A DNA stretch of 20,660 nt from JBHJHK01 sp050330975. GTDB taxonomy: Bacteria > Pseudomonadota > Gammaproteobacteria > Competibacterales > Competibacteraceae. The notes beneath the pieces were generated by a model that saw only the letters and a list, made by a program, of their open reading frames with translations, did no database searches and had not been told where the DNA came from. Numbering within the stretch: position 1 is the first letter of the stretch; the number at the start of each line of letters is the position of its first letter. Position numbers and translations under genes: made by a program. This document shows, in pieces, positions 7,102-13,226 of this stretch. Location of the stretch: NCBI GenBank assembly GCA_050330975.1, contig JBHJHK010000423.1, positions 1 through 20,660 on the forward strand, written 5' to 3'.

Positions 7102-8955
7102 ATGGCCATGACCGCCCTTGATTCCAGCGCCCCACCGCCCGCCGCTGACTTCGACCCCCAGGCCTTCCTCAAGACCCTCACCACCCGGCCCGGGGTATAC
7201 CGGATGATCGGCGCCAAGGGGGAGGTGCTCTATGTGGGCAAGGCCCGCAACCTCAAGCGTCGGGTGGCGAGCTATTTTCGGGCCAATCCCGACTCCGCCA
7301 AGGTCAGGAGCCTGGTGAGCCATATCCACCAGATGGAAATCACCGTCACCAACACCGAGGGAGAGGCGTTGCTCCTAGAGAGCAACCTGATCAAGGAACA
7401 CCGGCCCCGTTATAACGTGTTGTTGCGGGACGACAAGAGCTATCCCCACCTCCACTTGAGCGCTGGTACCTTTCCCCGCCTCACCCTCCACCGGGGACCG
7501 AAACGGGGCGATGGCCGCTATTTCGGCCCCTATCCTTCGGCCTCGGCGGTGCGGGATACCCTTTACCAACTCCAGCGGGCCTTTCGCCTGCGCTCCTGCG
7601 ACGACAGCTTCTTTGCCCACCGAAGCCGCCCTTGCCTCCAATACCAGATTCGCCGCTGTTCGGGGCCCTGTACGGGGATGATCAGCACCGCCGACAACCG
7701 GTTTGACGTGGAAAACGCCGCCCAGTTTTTGGCCGGTAAGAGCGACGGGGTAATCGAGGCGTTGGTGGCGCGGATGGAGCGGGCCGCCGAGGCCCTCGAG
7801 TTCGAGGTGGCGGCTAGGTTGCGGGACCAAATCGCCCAACTGCGGCGCATCCAGGCCCGCCAGTACGTCAGCGGCGAGCGGGGCGATTTGGATGTGGTGG
7901 CCCTGGCCCAGGGGGAAGGGGTCGCCTGTGTCCAAGTGTTTGTGTTTCGCAACGGCCAACTGTTGGGCAACAAGGCGTTCTTTCCCCAACTGCCCCCCGG
8001 GGAAGAGACCCCCGACGCGGTGTTGGGGGCCTTTGTCGCCCAGTACTACGCCGATGGGGCCATTCCCGAGGAAATCCTCCTGGATCGCGATTTGGAAGAC
8101 CGGGAACTCCTGGCCCAGGCCCTCCAGGTGCGCAGCGGCCAGCGGGTGGCGGTGACGGCCAAGGTGCGGGGGGAGCGGGCCCGTTGGCGGGATCTCGCCC
8201 AGCGCAACGCCCAACACGCCCTGGCGGCGCGGTTGTCCAGCCGCGCCGGGATGCGCCGGCGCCTGGAGGCTCTGCGGGACGCCCTGGAACTCAGTGATGT
8301 CCCCGAGCGCCTGGAGTGTTTTGACATCAGCCACACCCAAGGCGAGGCCCCGGTGGCGGCCTGTGTGGTGTTTGACGCCGAGGGCCCTGTGAAGTCCGAC
8401 TACCGCCGCTACAACGTCGACGCCGTCGCCCCCGGGGACGACTACGGCGCCCTGCGCCAAGCCCTGACCCGGCGCTATACCCGGGCCAAACAAGAGCAAA
8501 ACAAACTCCCCGATCTGGTGTTGATCGACGGCGGTAAGGGCCAACTGCGCTGCGCTCTGGAGGTGTTCGCCGAGCTACAGCTCCTCGAGGTGCCCCTGGT
8601 GGGAGTGTCCAAGGGGGCCGACCGCCGAGCGGGTCAAGAACGCCTTCACAGGGGAGATCAGCCCCCGTTGGTGTTGGCCGCCGATTCCCCGGCTCTCCAG
8701 GTGATCCAGCAGATCCGCGACGAGGCCCACCGCTTTGCCATCACCGGTCACCGCCAGCGCCGGGCCGCCAACCGCCGAGGCTCGGTCCTGGAGGACATCC
8801 CCGGAGTGGGGCCCAAACGCCGTCAGCGGCTCCTCAAGCAGTTCGGCGGCCTGCGCCAGCTGGCCCGAGCTGGGGTCGAAGACATCGCCCGGGTGGAGGG
8901 CATCAGCAAGGCCCTGGCCCAGCGCATCGTCGATATCCTCCAGGGCGGCGAGTAG
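7102..8955 (+). CDS. uvrC: UvrABC system protein C, excinuclease nuclease subunit
   Basis: UvrC makes both incisions flanking a DNA lesion in nucleotide excision repair after UvrA/UvrB loading. Domains seen in order are an N-terminal GIY-YIG nuclease (RPGVYRMIG then VLYVGKARNLKRRV), a Cys-containing region (PCLQYQIRRCSGPC), a UVR UvrB-binding helix pair (about residue 225-255, FEVAARLRDQIAQLRRIQ), the RNase H-like endonuclease with ECFDISHTQGE and LVLIDGGKGQL, and two C-terminal helix-hairpin-helix motifs (IPGVGPKRRQRLL and VEGISKALAQRI). ATG 7102 is chosen because FDPQAFLKTL then sits near the E. coli position. ATG 7108 and GTG 7081 (624 residues) are alternatives, and none has a good Shine-Dalgarno. 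pgsA follows after 8 bases, as in E. coli. Confidence 0.95.
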   Translation: MAMTALDSSAPPPAADFDPQAFLKTLTTRPGVYRMIGAKGEVLYVGKARNLKRRVASYFRANPDSAKVRSLVSHIHQMEITVTNTEGEALLLESNLIKEHRPRYNVLLRDDKSYPHLHLSAGTFPRLTLHRGPKRGDGRYFGPYPSASAVRDTLYQLQRAFRLRSCDDSFFAHRSRPCLQYQIRRCSGPCTGMISTADNRFDVENAAQFLAGKSDGVIEALVARMERAAEALEFEVAARLRDQIAQLRRIQARQYVSGERGDLDVVALAQGEGVACVQVFVFRNGQLLGNKAFFPQLPPGEETPDAVLGAFVAQYYADGAIPEEILLDRDLEDRELLAQALQVRSGQRVAVTAKVRGERARWRDLAQRNAQHALAARLSSRAGMRRRLEALRDALELSDVPERLECFDISHTQGEAPVAACVVFDAEGPVKSDYRRYNVDAVAPGDDYGALRQALTRRYTRAKQEQNKLPDLVLIDGGKGQLRCALEVFAELQLLEVPLVGVSKGADRRAGQERLHRGDQPPLVLAADSPALQVIQQIRDEAHRFAITGHRQRRAANRRGSVLEDIPGVGPKRRQRLLKQFGGLRQLARAGVEDIARVEGISKALAQRIVDILQGGE

Positions 8956-8963
8956 TCAATCCC

Positions 8964-9569
8964 ATGGGGTCACTGCCCCTTTGGCTAACCCTGGCGCGAC
9001 TGGGGTTGATCCCCGTGCTGGTGGCGGTGTTCTACGGGGCCGGCCCCGGGGGAGGGCGGTGGGGAGCGTTGATCTTGGCCAGCGCCGCCATCACCGACTG
9101 GTTGGACGGTCACCTCGCCCGGCGCTGGGGCCAGACCACGGCGTTTGGGGCATTCTTGGACCCCGTGGCCGACAAGCTCTTGGTGTGTACGGCCCTGGTG
9201 TTGTTGGTCCAAGCCCAGGCCACTCCGGCAATGGCCGTGGCCTGTAGCGCCCTCATCGGCCGCGAGATCCTGGTCTCCGCCCTGCGGGAGTGGGTGGCCA
9301 CTGCTGTCCCTGGCGCCACCCTGGCGGTTTCGTGGGGGGGCAAACTCAAGGCCACCCTGCAATTTGCCGCTTTGGTGCTACTGTTCTACGGCCATCCCTC
9401 CCTGCCGTCGCTGGTGGTCTTCGGCCAGGTGTTGCTGTGGGGGGCTGTGGCCATCGCCTGGCTATCCCTGGGGCACTATGTCCACCGAGCCCGCGGGCTC
9501 TTGACGGTTCGAGCCAAGGCCTCCCAAGCCGTAAAAAAACCACCCGACACCTCCTTGTCAAAGAGGTAG
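8964..9569 (+). CDS. pgsA: CDP-diacylglycerol-glycerol-3-phosphate 3-phosphatidyltransferase
   Basis: PgsA is an inner-membrane enzyme that makes phosphatidylglycerophosphate from CDP-diacylglycerol and glycerol-3-phosphate, the committed step to phosphatidylglycerol and cardiolipin. In 201 residues it shows the full CDP-alcohol phosphatidyltransferase signature: Asp45, Asp48-Gly49, Ala52-Arg53, Gly62, Asp66 and Asp70 (DWLDGHLARRWG to FLDPVADK). Several hydrophobic helices are visible (about 5-25, 34-46, 70-95, 120-140, 145-165). The family was assigned by motif and the exact enzyme by synteny, since uvrC-pgsA-tRNA-Gly-tRNA-Cys-tRNA-Leu is also the E. coli order. The ATG lies 8 bases after the uvrC stop, suggesting cotranscription. 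The Lys/Ser-rich tail of about 15 residues is coded by DNA that also holds the -35 of the tRNA-Gly promoter. Confidence 0.93.
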   Translation: MGSLPLWLTLARLGLIPVLVAVFYGAGPGGGRWGALILASAAITDWLDGHLARRWGQTTAFGAFLDPVADKLLVCTALVLLVQAQATPAMAVACSALIGREILVSALREWVATAVPGATLAVSWGGKLKATLQFAALVLLFYGHPSLPSLVVFGQVLLWGAVAIAWLSLGHYVHRARGLLTVRAKASQAVKKPPDTSLSKR

Positions 9570-9583
9570 GGCATTGCTATAGT
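9555..9583 (+). promoter_or_regulatory. Strong sigma70 promoter of tRNA-Gly, overlapping the end of pgsA
   Basis: TTGTCA (9555-9560), a 17-base spacer and TATAGT (9578-9583) preceded by TGC give a near-consensus promoter with an extended -10. Each hexamer matches 5 of 6. The predicted start is about 9590, just before tRNA-Gly at 9597. The -35 and part of the spacer are coding sequence, since pgsA ends at 9569. Confidence 0.7.
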
Positions 9584-9596
9584 TACCGCTCATTCA

Positions 9597-9672
9597 GCGG
9601 GAATAGCTCAGTTGGTAGAGCGCAACCTTGCCAAGGTTGAGGTCGCGAGTTCGAGCCTCGTTTCCCGCTCCA
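9597..9672 (+). tRNA. glyW: tRNA-Gly (anticodon GCC)
   Basis: A 76-base cloverleaf: acceptor GCGGGAA pairs with TTCCCGC, anticodon stem CAACC/GGTTG with loop TTGCCAA (anticodon GCC at 9630-9632), T-loop TTCGAGC, discriminator T and encoded CCA (9670-9672). It reads GGC/GGU. It is the first of a Gly-Cys-Leu cluster matching E. coli glyW-cysT-leuZ behind pgsA. Confidence 0.97.
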
Positions 9673-9700
9673 TTTCTTTTTTGTTGTCCCATCATGTTCT

Positions 9701-9727
9701 AAGCCTCGTCAGTGTCGAGGTTTTTTT
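9701..9727 (+). terminator. Intrinsic terminator after tRNA-Gly
   Basis: CCTCG (9704-9708) and CGAGG (9716-9720) enclose a 7-base loop and are followed by seven T. The preceding AAG can extend the stem with the first T residues. It lies between tRNA-Gly and tRNA-Cys, so it should end or attenuate the tRNA-Gly transcript. Confidence 0.75.
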
Positions 9728-9739
9728 GTGTCTCCAATT

Positions 9740-9748
9740 TGCTAGACT
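9740..9748 (+). promoter_or_regulatory. Extended -10 promoter for tRNA-Cys/tRNA-Leu
   Basis: TGC-TAGACT ends 10 bases before tRNA-Cys. The region at -35 is the terminator T run and has no good hexamer, so recognition would rest on the extended -10. The string equals that before uvrC. The presence of the terminator just upstream makes a separate promoter likely. Confidence 0.45.
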
Positions 9749-9758
9749 CTAAGAGTAA

Positions 9759-9832
9759 GGCTGGGTGGCAGAGTGGTTATGCAGCGGCCTGCAAAGCCGT
9801 GGACGCCGGTTCGATTCCGACCCCAGCCTCCA
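9759..9832 (+). tRNA. cysT: tRNA-Cys (anticodon GCA)
   Basis: A 74-base cloverleaf: acceptor GGCTGGG/CCCAGCC, anticodon stem GCGGC/GCCGT with loop CTGCAAA (anticodon GCA at 9791-9793), T-loop TTCGATT, discriminator T and encoded CCA (9830-9832). It is separated from tRNA-Leu by 5 bases, so the two are processed from one transcript. Confidence 0.96.
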
Positions 9833-9837
9833 CCCCT

Positions 9838-9921
9838 GCCCGGGTGGCGAAATTGGTAGACGCAACAGACTTAAAATCTGTTGACCTTTGGGTCGTACCG
9901 GTTCGAGTCCGGTCCCGGGCA
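9838..9921 (+). tRNA. leuZ: tRNA-Leu (anticodon TAA), CCA not fully encoded
   Basis: A class II tRNA: acceptor GCCCGGG/CCCGGGC, anticodon stem ACAGA/TCTGT with loop CTTAAAA (anticodon TAA at 9872-9874), a variable arm with GACC/GGTC, T-arm ACCGG/CCGGT and discriminator A at 9921. The next bases are CCT, not CCA, so the last A must be added by the CCA-adding enzyme. It reads UUA and UUG; TTG is a common Leu codon in the genes of this window. Confidence 0.96.
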
Positions 9922-10024
9922 CCTCGCGCTTCATTACACTATCCAACCCTTGGCATGGATGAATCAACCTCCATGGAGTCTGCGCCATCATCGAAGGCTC
10001 GAGCAAGGCGCCGTTGCCATGGAA

Positions 10025-10327
10025 TCATTGCGACACTATCCCCCTGGGGGTTTTGGGGCTGGGGCGATAGAACGTAGCGACAAAACCCACCGTCTGAAGC
10101 CAGTGGGTACCAAGGCTTTCCTGGATGGTGAGGACCATTTGCCGTCTCTGTTGGCGATCTTGGGCATTGATGCGCACTTTGATCAGTTCGTGGTCGCGGA
10201 GGGCGAGGTCGATTTCGTTCAAAACGGCTTCGGTCAACCCCCGGGCTCCGACGGTGACGATGACCTTGCGCCCGTGGGCCAACCCCTTGAGGTGCCGCCG
10301 TTGGCCCTCGGTCAATTCGATTGACAT
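10025..10327 (-). CDS. yhbY: YhbY-family CRM-domain RNA-binding protein
   Basis: A small (100-residue) CRM/YhbY domain protein that binds RNA and is associated with pre-50S ribosome assembly (E. coli YhbY, 97 residues). It shows the family N-terminus LTEGQRRHLKGLAHG, the loop VTVGARGLTEAVLNEID, then ELIKVRIN and a C-terminal TFYRPSPKT. ATG 10327 is chosen because similarity begins there and GGTGGA lies 6 bases upstream. The frame runs further back to 10387 without similarity. It is divergent from rlmE, the same arrangement as in E. coli. A 103-base stretch without a gene separates its 3' end from tRNA-Leu on the other strand; I see only a weak CATGGA/TCCATG inverted repeat (9954-9975) there. 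Confidence 0.93.
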   Translation of the reverse strand: MSIELTEGQRRHLKGLAHGRKVIVTVGARGLTEAVLNEIDLALRDHELIKVRINAQDRQQRRQMVLTIQESLGTHWLQTVGFVATFYRPSPKTPRGIVSQ

Positions 10328-10425
10328 GATCAGTCCACCCCCATTTTGCGTTGTAACTGCTGAGTTGTCGCGTCGCCGCCAGACCAATGGCGGGAGCGAT
10401 CCCCACCCACTGGAATGGATACATC

Positions 10426-11061
10426 GTGGCCCGCAGTAAAATCAGCGGCCGTTGGCTGCGGGAGCACGCCAATGACCCCTTTGTCAAGCGCGCCCGCCTG
10501 GAGGGCTACCGCTCGCGGGCGGCCTATAAACTTTTGGAGTTGCAGCAAAAAGATCGCCTCCTGCGCCCGGGGGACACGGTGGTGGATCTGGGGGCGGCTC
10601 CCGGCGGCTGGTCCCAAGTGGCCGCCCGGGAAGTCGGTGCCAAGGGCCTAGTGGTGGCCCTAGACCTACTGCCCATGGATGGGCTCGCCGGTGTCGAGTT
10701 CATCCAGGGGGACTTCTGCGACGACGAAGTGTTGCAGCAACTCTGGCAAATCCTCGCCGGCCGACCCGTCGACCTTGTACTTTCCGACATGGCGCCCAAT
10801 ATTAGCGGGATTAAAGCCGTCGATCAGCCCAGGGGTATGTACTTGGCGGAATTGACCCTGGATTTCGCCTGTCAAGCCCTGATCCCCGGAGGGGGGTTGG
10901 CCCTCAAGGCCTTCCAAGGAGCGGGCTTTGAGGCCTTGCTTGGCGACCTGCGCCGTTGCTTCAAAAGCGTCGCCGTGCGCAAACCCGGTTCGTCCAGGGC
11001 CAGAAGCCCCGAACTTTACCTGGTGGCCAGGAACTATCGATCTCCTAAAAGTCCAAGTTGA
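10426..11061 (+). CDS. rlmE: 23S rRNA 2'-O-ribose U2552 methyltransferase
   Basis: RlmE (FtsJ/RrmJ) methylates U2552 in the A loop of 23S rRNA using AdoMet, a late step of 50S assembly. The AdoMet-binding motif is VVDLGAAPGGWSQ, and the catalytic tetrad is in place as Lys35, Asp121 (SDMAPN), Lys161 (LKAFQG) and Glu196 (SPELYLVA), each exactly three less than E. coli Lys38-Asp124-Lys164-Glu199. GTG 10426 is preferred: it gives 211 residues (E. coli 209), with SGRWLREH close to the E. coli N-terminus, and a GGAATGGA stretch precedes it. ATG 10387 would add 13 residues without similarity. ftsH follows, as in most gammaproteobacteria. Confidence 0.94.
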   Translation: MARSKISGRWLREHANDPFVKRARLEGYRSRAAYKLLELQQKDRLLRPGDTVVDLGAAPGGWSQVAAREVGAKGLVVALDLLPMDGLAGVEFIQGDFCDDEVLQQLWQILAGRPVDLVLSDMAPNISGIKAVDQPRGMYLAELTLDFACQALIPGGGLALKAFQGAGFEALLGDLRRCFKSVAVRKPGSSRARSPELYLVARNYRSPKSPS

Positions 11062-11117
11062 ATATAGACTTACGCCGAACGGTCAGCGCTGCCGCCGGCT
11101 GTGATCAAGACTAGCGC

Positions 11118-11124
11118 AGAGGTA
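11118..11124 (+). promoter_or_regulatory. Ribosome binding site supporting a TTG start for ftsH
   Basis: AGAGGTA lies about 7 bases before TTG 11131 but 15 or more before ATG 11140, and inside the coding region if GTG 11101 is used. It therefore favours the TTG start, giving the N-terminus MNDMVKNILLW. Confidence 0.55.
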
Positions 11125-11130
11125 ACCGCC

Positions 11131-13092
11131 TTGAACGATATGGTCAAAAATATTTTGCTGTGGGTCGTTATCGCGGTCGTGCTGATGTCGGTATTTAACA
11201 GCTTCGGCCCCCGGACGACGCCCTCCGCCCAACTGTCCTACTCCCAGTTCCTCGAACGGGTGCGCCAGGGCGAGGTGGAGCGGGTCATCATCGACCCCGA
11301 CGATCGGTCCATCGAGGTCTTCACCGGCGGTGGCGAGAAGCTCATTACCTACAATCCCGGCGACGCCCCTCAGACCCTCATCGGCGAGTTGCTCAACAAC
11401 GGCGTCGAGATCCGCGGCGAGGCTCCCCAGCAGCAGTCGCTGTTGATGCAAATTTTCATCAGTTGGTTTCCCATGTTGCTGCTCATCGGCATTTGGGTAT
11501 TCTTCTTGCGCCAGATGCAGGGTGGCGGCAGCGGTCGCGGCGCCATGTCCTTCGGCAAGAGCCGGGCGCGGATGATGAGCGAAGATCAGATCAAGATCAC
11601 CTTCGCCGACGTGGCAGGGGTCGAAGAAGCCAAGGGAGAAGTCTCCGAGCTAGTGGAATTTCTCCGGGATCCCGCCAAATTCCAGCGCTTGGGGGGCAAG
11701 ATTCCCCGCGGCGTGTTGATGGTGGGGTCGCCGGGTACCGGTAAAACCCTGTTGGCCAAGGCCATCGCCGGAGAGGCCAAGGTGCCGTTCTTCACCATCT
11801 CCGGTTCGGATTTTGTGGAGATGTTCGTCGGCGTCGGGGCCTCGCGGGTGCGGGATATGTTCGAGCAGGCCAAAAAGCACGCCCCTTGTATCATCTTCAT
11901 CGACGAAATCGACGCCGTGGGTCGTCACCGGGGCGCGGGGCTAGGGGGCGGTCACGACGAGCGGGAACAGACCCTCAACCAGTTGCTAGTGGAGATGGAC
12001 GGTTTTGAGGGCAATGAGGGCATCATCGTCATCGCCGCCACCAACCGCCCCGACGTCTTGGACCCGGCGCTGTTGCGCCCCGGGCGATTTGACCGCCAGG
12101 TGGTGGTGCCCCTGCCCGACGTCCGGGGTCGGGAGCAGATCCTCAAGGTCCACATGCGCAAGGTGCCCCTGGGTCAAGACGTGGAGCCGCGGGTCATCGC
12201 CCGGGGTACGCCGGGGTTCTCTGGCGCCGATCTGGCCAACTTGGTCAACGAAGCCGCTTTGTTCGCCGCCCGGGCCAATCAGCGGGAAGTGACCATGGCC
12301 AATTTTGAACAGGCCAAGGACAAGATCATGATGGGGGCCGAGCGGCGCTCCATGGTCATGAGCGAAGACGAAAAGCGTTTGACGGCCTACCACGAAGCCG
12401 GCCACGCCATCGTCGGGACGCTGTTGCCCTACCACGACCCCATCCACAAGGTCACCATTATTCCCCGGGGTCGAGCCTTGGGGGTGACCCTAGCGCTCCC
12501 CGAAGCCGACCGATTGTCCTACAGCAAGCAGTGGCTGGAGTGCAAGTTGGCCATGATCTTCGGCGGCCGCATCGCCGAGGAGATCATCTTTGGCCCCGAG
12601 GCCATCACTACCGGTGCCTCCAACGATATCCGCCAGGCCACGGATATGGCGCGCAACATGGTGACCAAGTGGGGTCTCTCCGAGCGCTTGGGGCCCTTGT
12701 ACTACTCGGAAGACGACGACGAGGTGTTCCTGGGGCGTTCGGTGACCCGCCACAAAAATATCTCCGATGAGACGGCCCACATCATCGACGAAGAGGTTCG
12801 GTCCCTCGTCGACCGCAACTACAAGTACGCCGAGCAGATCCTCAAGGAAAACCTAGACAAGCTCCACGCCATGTCCGATGCGTTGCTCAAATTCGAGACC
12901 ATCGACGCCGGGCAGATCGAAGATATCATGGCCGGACGCGAGCCCAGGCCCCCCAAAGACTACCAAGAGCCCTCCAGTACGGATAAGGACGATATTCCTC
13001 CCAACGTGGGCGTCATCGACCTGAATAAAGACTTGGATCAGGGCAACGCCGGTACGCCGCCCAGCGCCCCGCCGGTGGGCGGACCCGCCTGA
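11131..13092 (+). CDS. ftsH: ATP-dependent zinc metalloprotease FtsH
   Basis: FtsH is a hexameric inner-membrane AAA+ protease that degrades misfolded membrane proteins and regulators such as LpxC and sigma32 in E. coli. It has 653 residues (E. coli 644). Seen in order: TM1 (about 5-25, ILLWVVIAVVLMSVF), a periplasmic domain, TM2 (about 108-128, FISWFPMLLLIGIWVFF), Walker A GSPGTGKT (199-206), Walker B IIFIDEIDAVG, second region of homology ATNRPDVLDPALLRPGRFDR, zinc site HEAGH (421-425) and a Pro-rich C-terminal tail. Walker A has Ser200 where GPPGTGKT is usual; the Gly, Lys and Thr that contact ATP are intact. The TTG start is chosen on the ribosome binding site; ATG 11140 and GTG 11101 are alternatives. 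Two hairpins follow the stop. Confidence 0.97.
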   Translation: MNDMVKNILLWVVIAVVLMSVFNSFGPRTTPSAQLSYSQFLERVRQGEVERVIIDPDDRSIEVFTGGGEKLITYNPGDAPQTLIGELLNNGVEIRGEAPQQQSLLMQIFISWFPMLLLIGIWVFFLRQMQGGGSGRGAMSFGKSRARMMSEDQIKITFADVAGVEEAKGEVSELVEFLRDPAKFQRLGGKIPRGVLMVGSPGTGKTLLAKAIAGEAKVPFFTISGSDFVEMFVGVGASRVRDMFEQAKKHAPCIIFIDEIDAVGRHRGAGLGGGHDEREQTLNQLLVEMDGFEGNEGIIVIAATNRPDVLDPALLRPGRFDRQVVVPLPDVRGREQILKVHMRKVPLGQDVEPRVIARGTPGFSGADLANLVNEAALFAARANQREVTMANFEQAKDKIMMGAERRSMVMSEDEKRLTAYHEAGHAIVGTLLPYHDPIHKVTIIPRGRALGVTLALPEADRLSYSKQWLECKLAMIFGGRIAEEIIFGPEAITTGASNDIRQATDMARNMVTKWGLSERLGPLYYSEDDDEVFLGRSVTRHKNISDETAHIIDEEVRSLVDRNYKYAEQILKENLDKLHAMSDALLKFETIDAGQIEDIMAGREPRPPKDYQEPSSTDKDDIPPNVGVIDLNKDLDQGNAGTPPSAPPVGGPA

Positions 13093-13109
13093 CGGTCGAC
13101 CTATGCCTC

Positions 13110-13170
13110 GGGGTTGAGGACCAACCCCCAGCCGTTCCCGCGGGGTGGTTCCGACAATGGAACCGCCCCG
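13110..13170 (+). terminator. Two tandem hairpins after ftsH, possible terminator or attenuator
   Basis: The first hairpin is GGGGTTG (13110-13116) with CAACCCC (13122-13128), 7 bp and a 5-base loop. The second pairs 13141-13152 with 13159-13170, 12 bp with one G-T and a 6-base loop (GACAAT), followed by only TTTG. The second stem is strong, but the T tract is short, so partial termination between ftsH and glmM is plausible rather than proven. Confidence 0.5.
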
Positions 13171-13190
13171 TTTGTCGTGGGCCCTCGCTA

Positions 13191-13206
13191 AACTGGATAT
13201 CCAGTT
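13191..13206. promoter_or_regulatory. Perfect 16-bp palindrome just upstream of glmM
   Basis: AACTGGATATCCAGTT equals its reverse complement and ends 20 bases before the glmM ATG. A TAAACT (13189-13194) that could serve as a -10 overlaps it, but no acceptable -35 is present. It may be an operator or, as RNA, a very tight hairpin near the ribosome binding site. No regulator is known to me for this exact sequence. Confidence 0.35.
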
Positions 13207-13226
13207 CCCCGCTGATGAGACACACC

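Noticed and set aside
7375..8544. Minus-strand open frame (about 389 codons) opposite uvrC
   Set aside because: Compositional shadow; uvrC on the plus strand has all family domains.
9749..10006. Minus-strand frame with peptides such as GTGLEPVRP and SNRRP
   Set aside because: This is a well-known false protein made by reading tRNA genes antisense; it covers tRNA-Cys and tRNA-Leu.
9922..10024. Terminator between tRNA-Leu(UAA) and the convergent yhbY
   Set aside because: Only a 6-bp stem with a 10-base loop (9954-9975) and no T run, so not called.
13207..13226. glmM start at the ATG at 13215
   Set aside because: It would add only four unconserved residues (MRHT) before the family N-terminus; ATG 13227 fits better.
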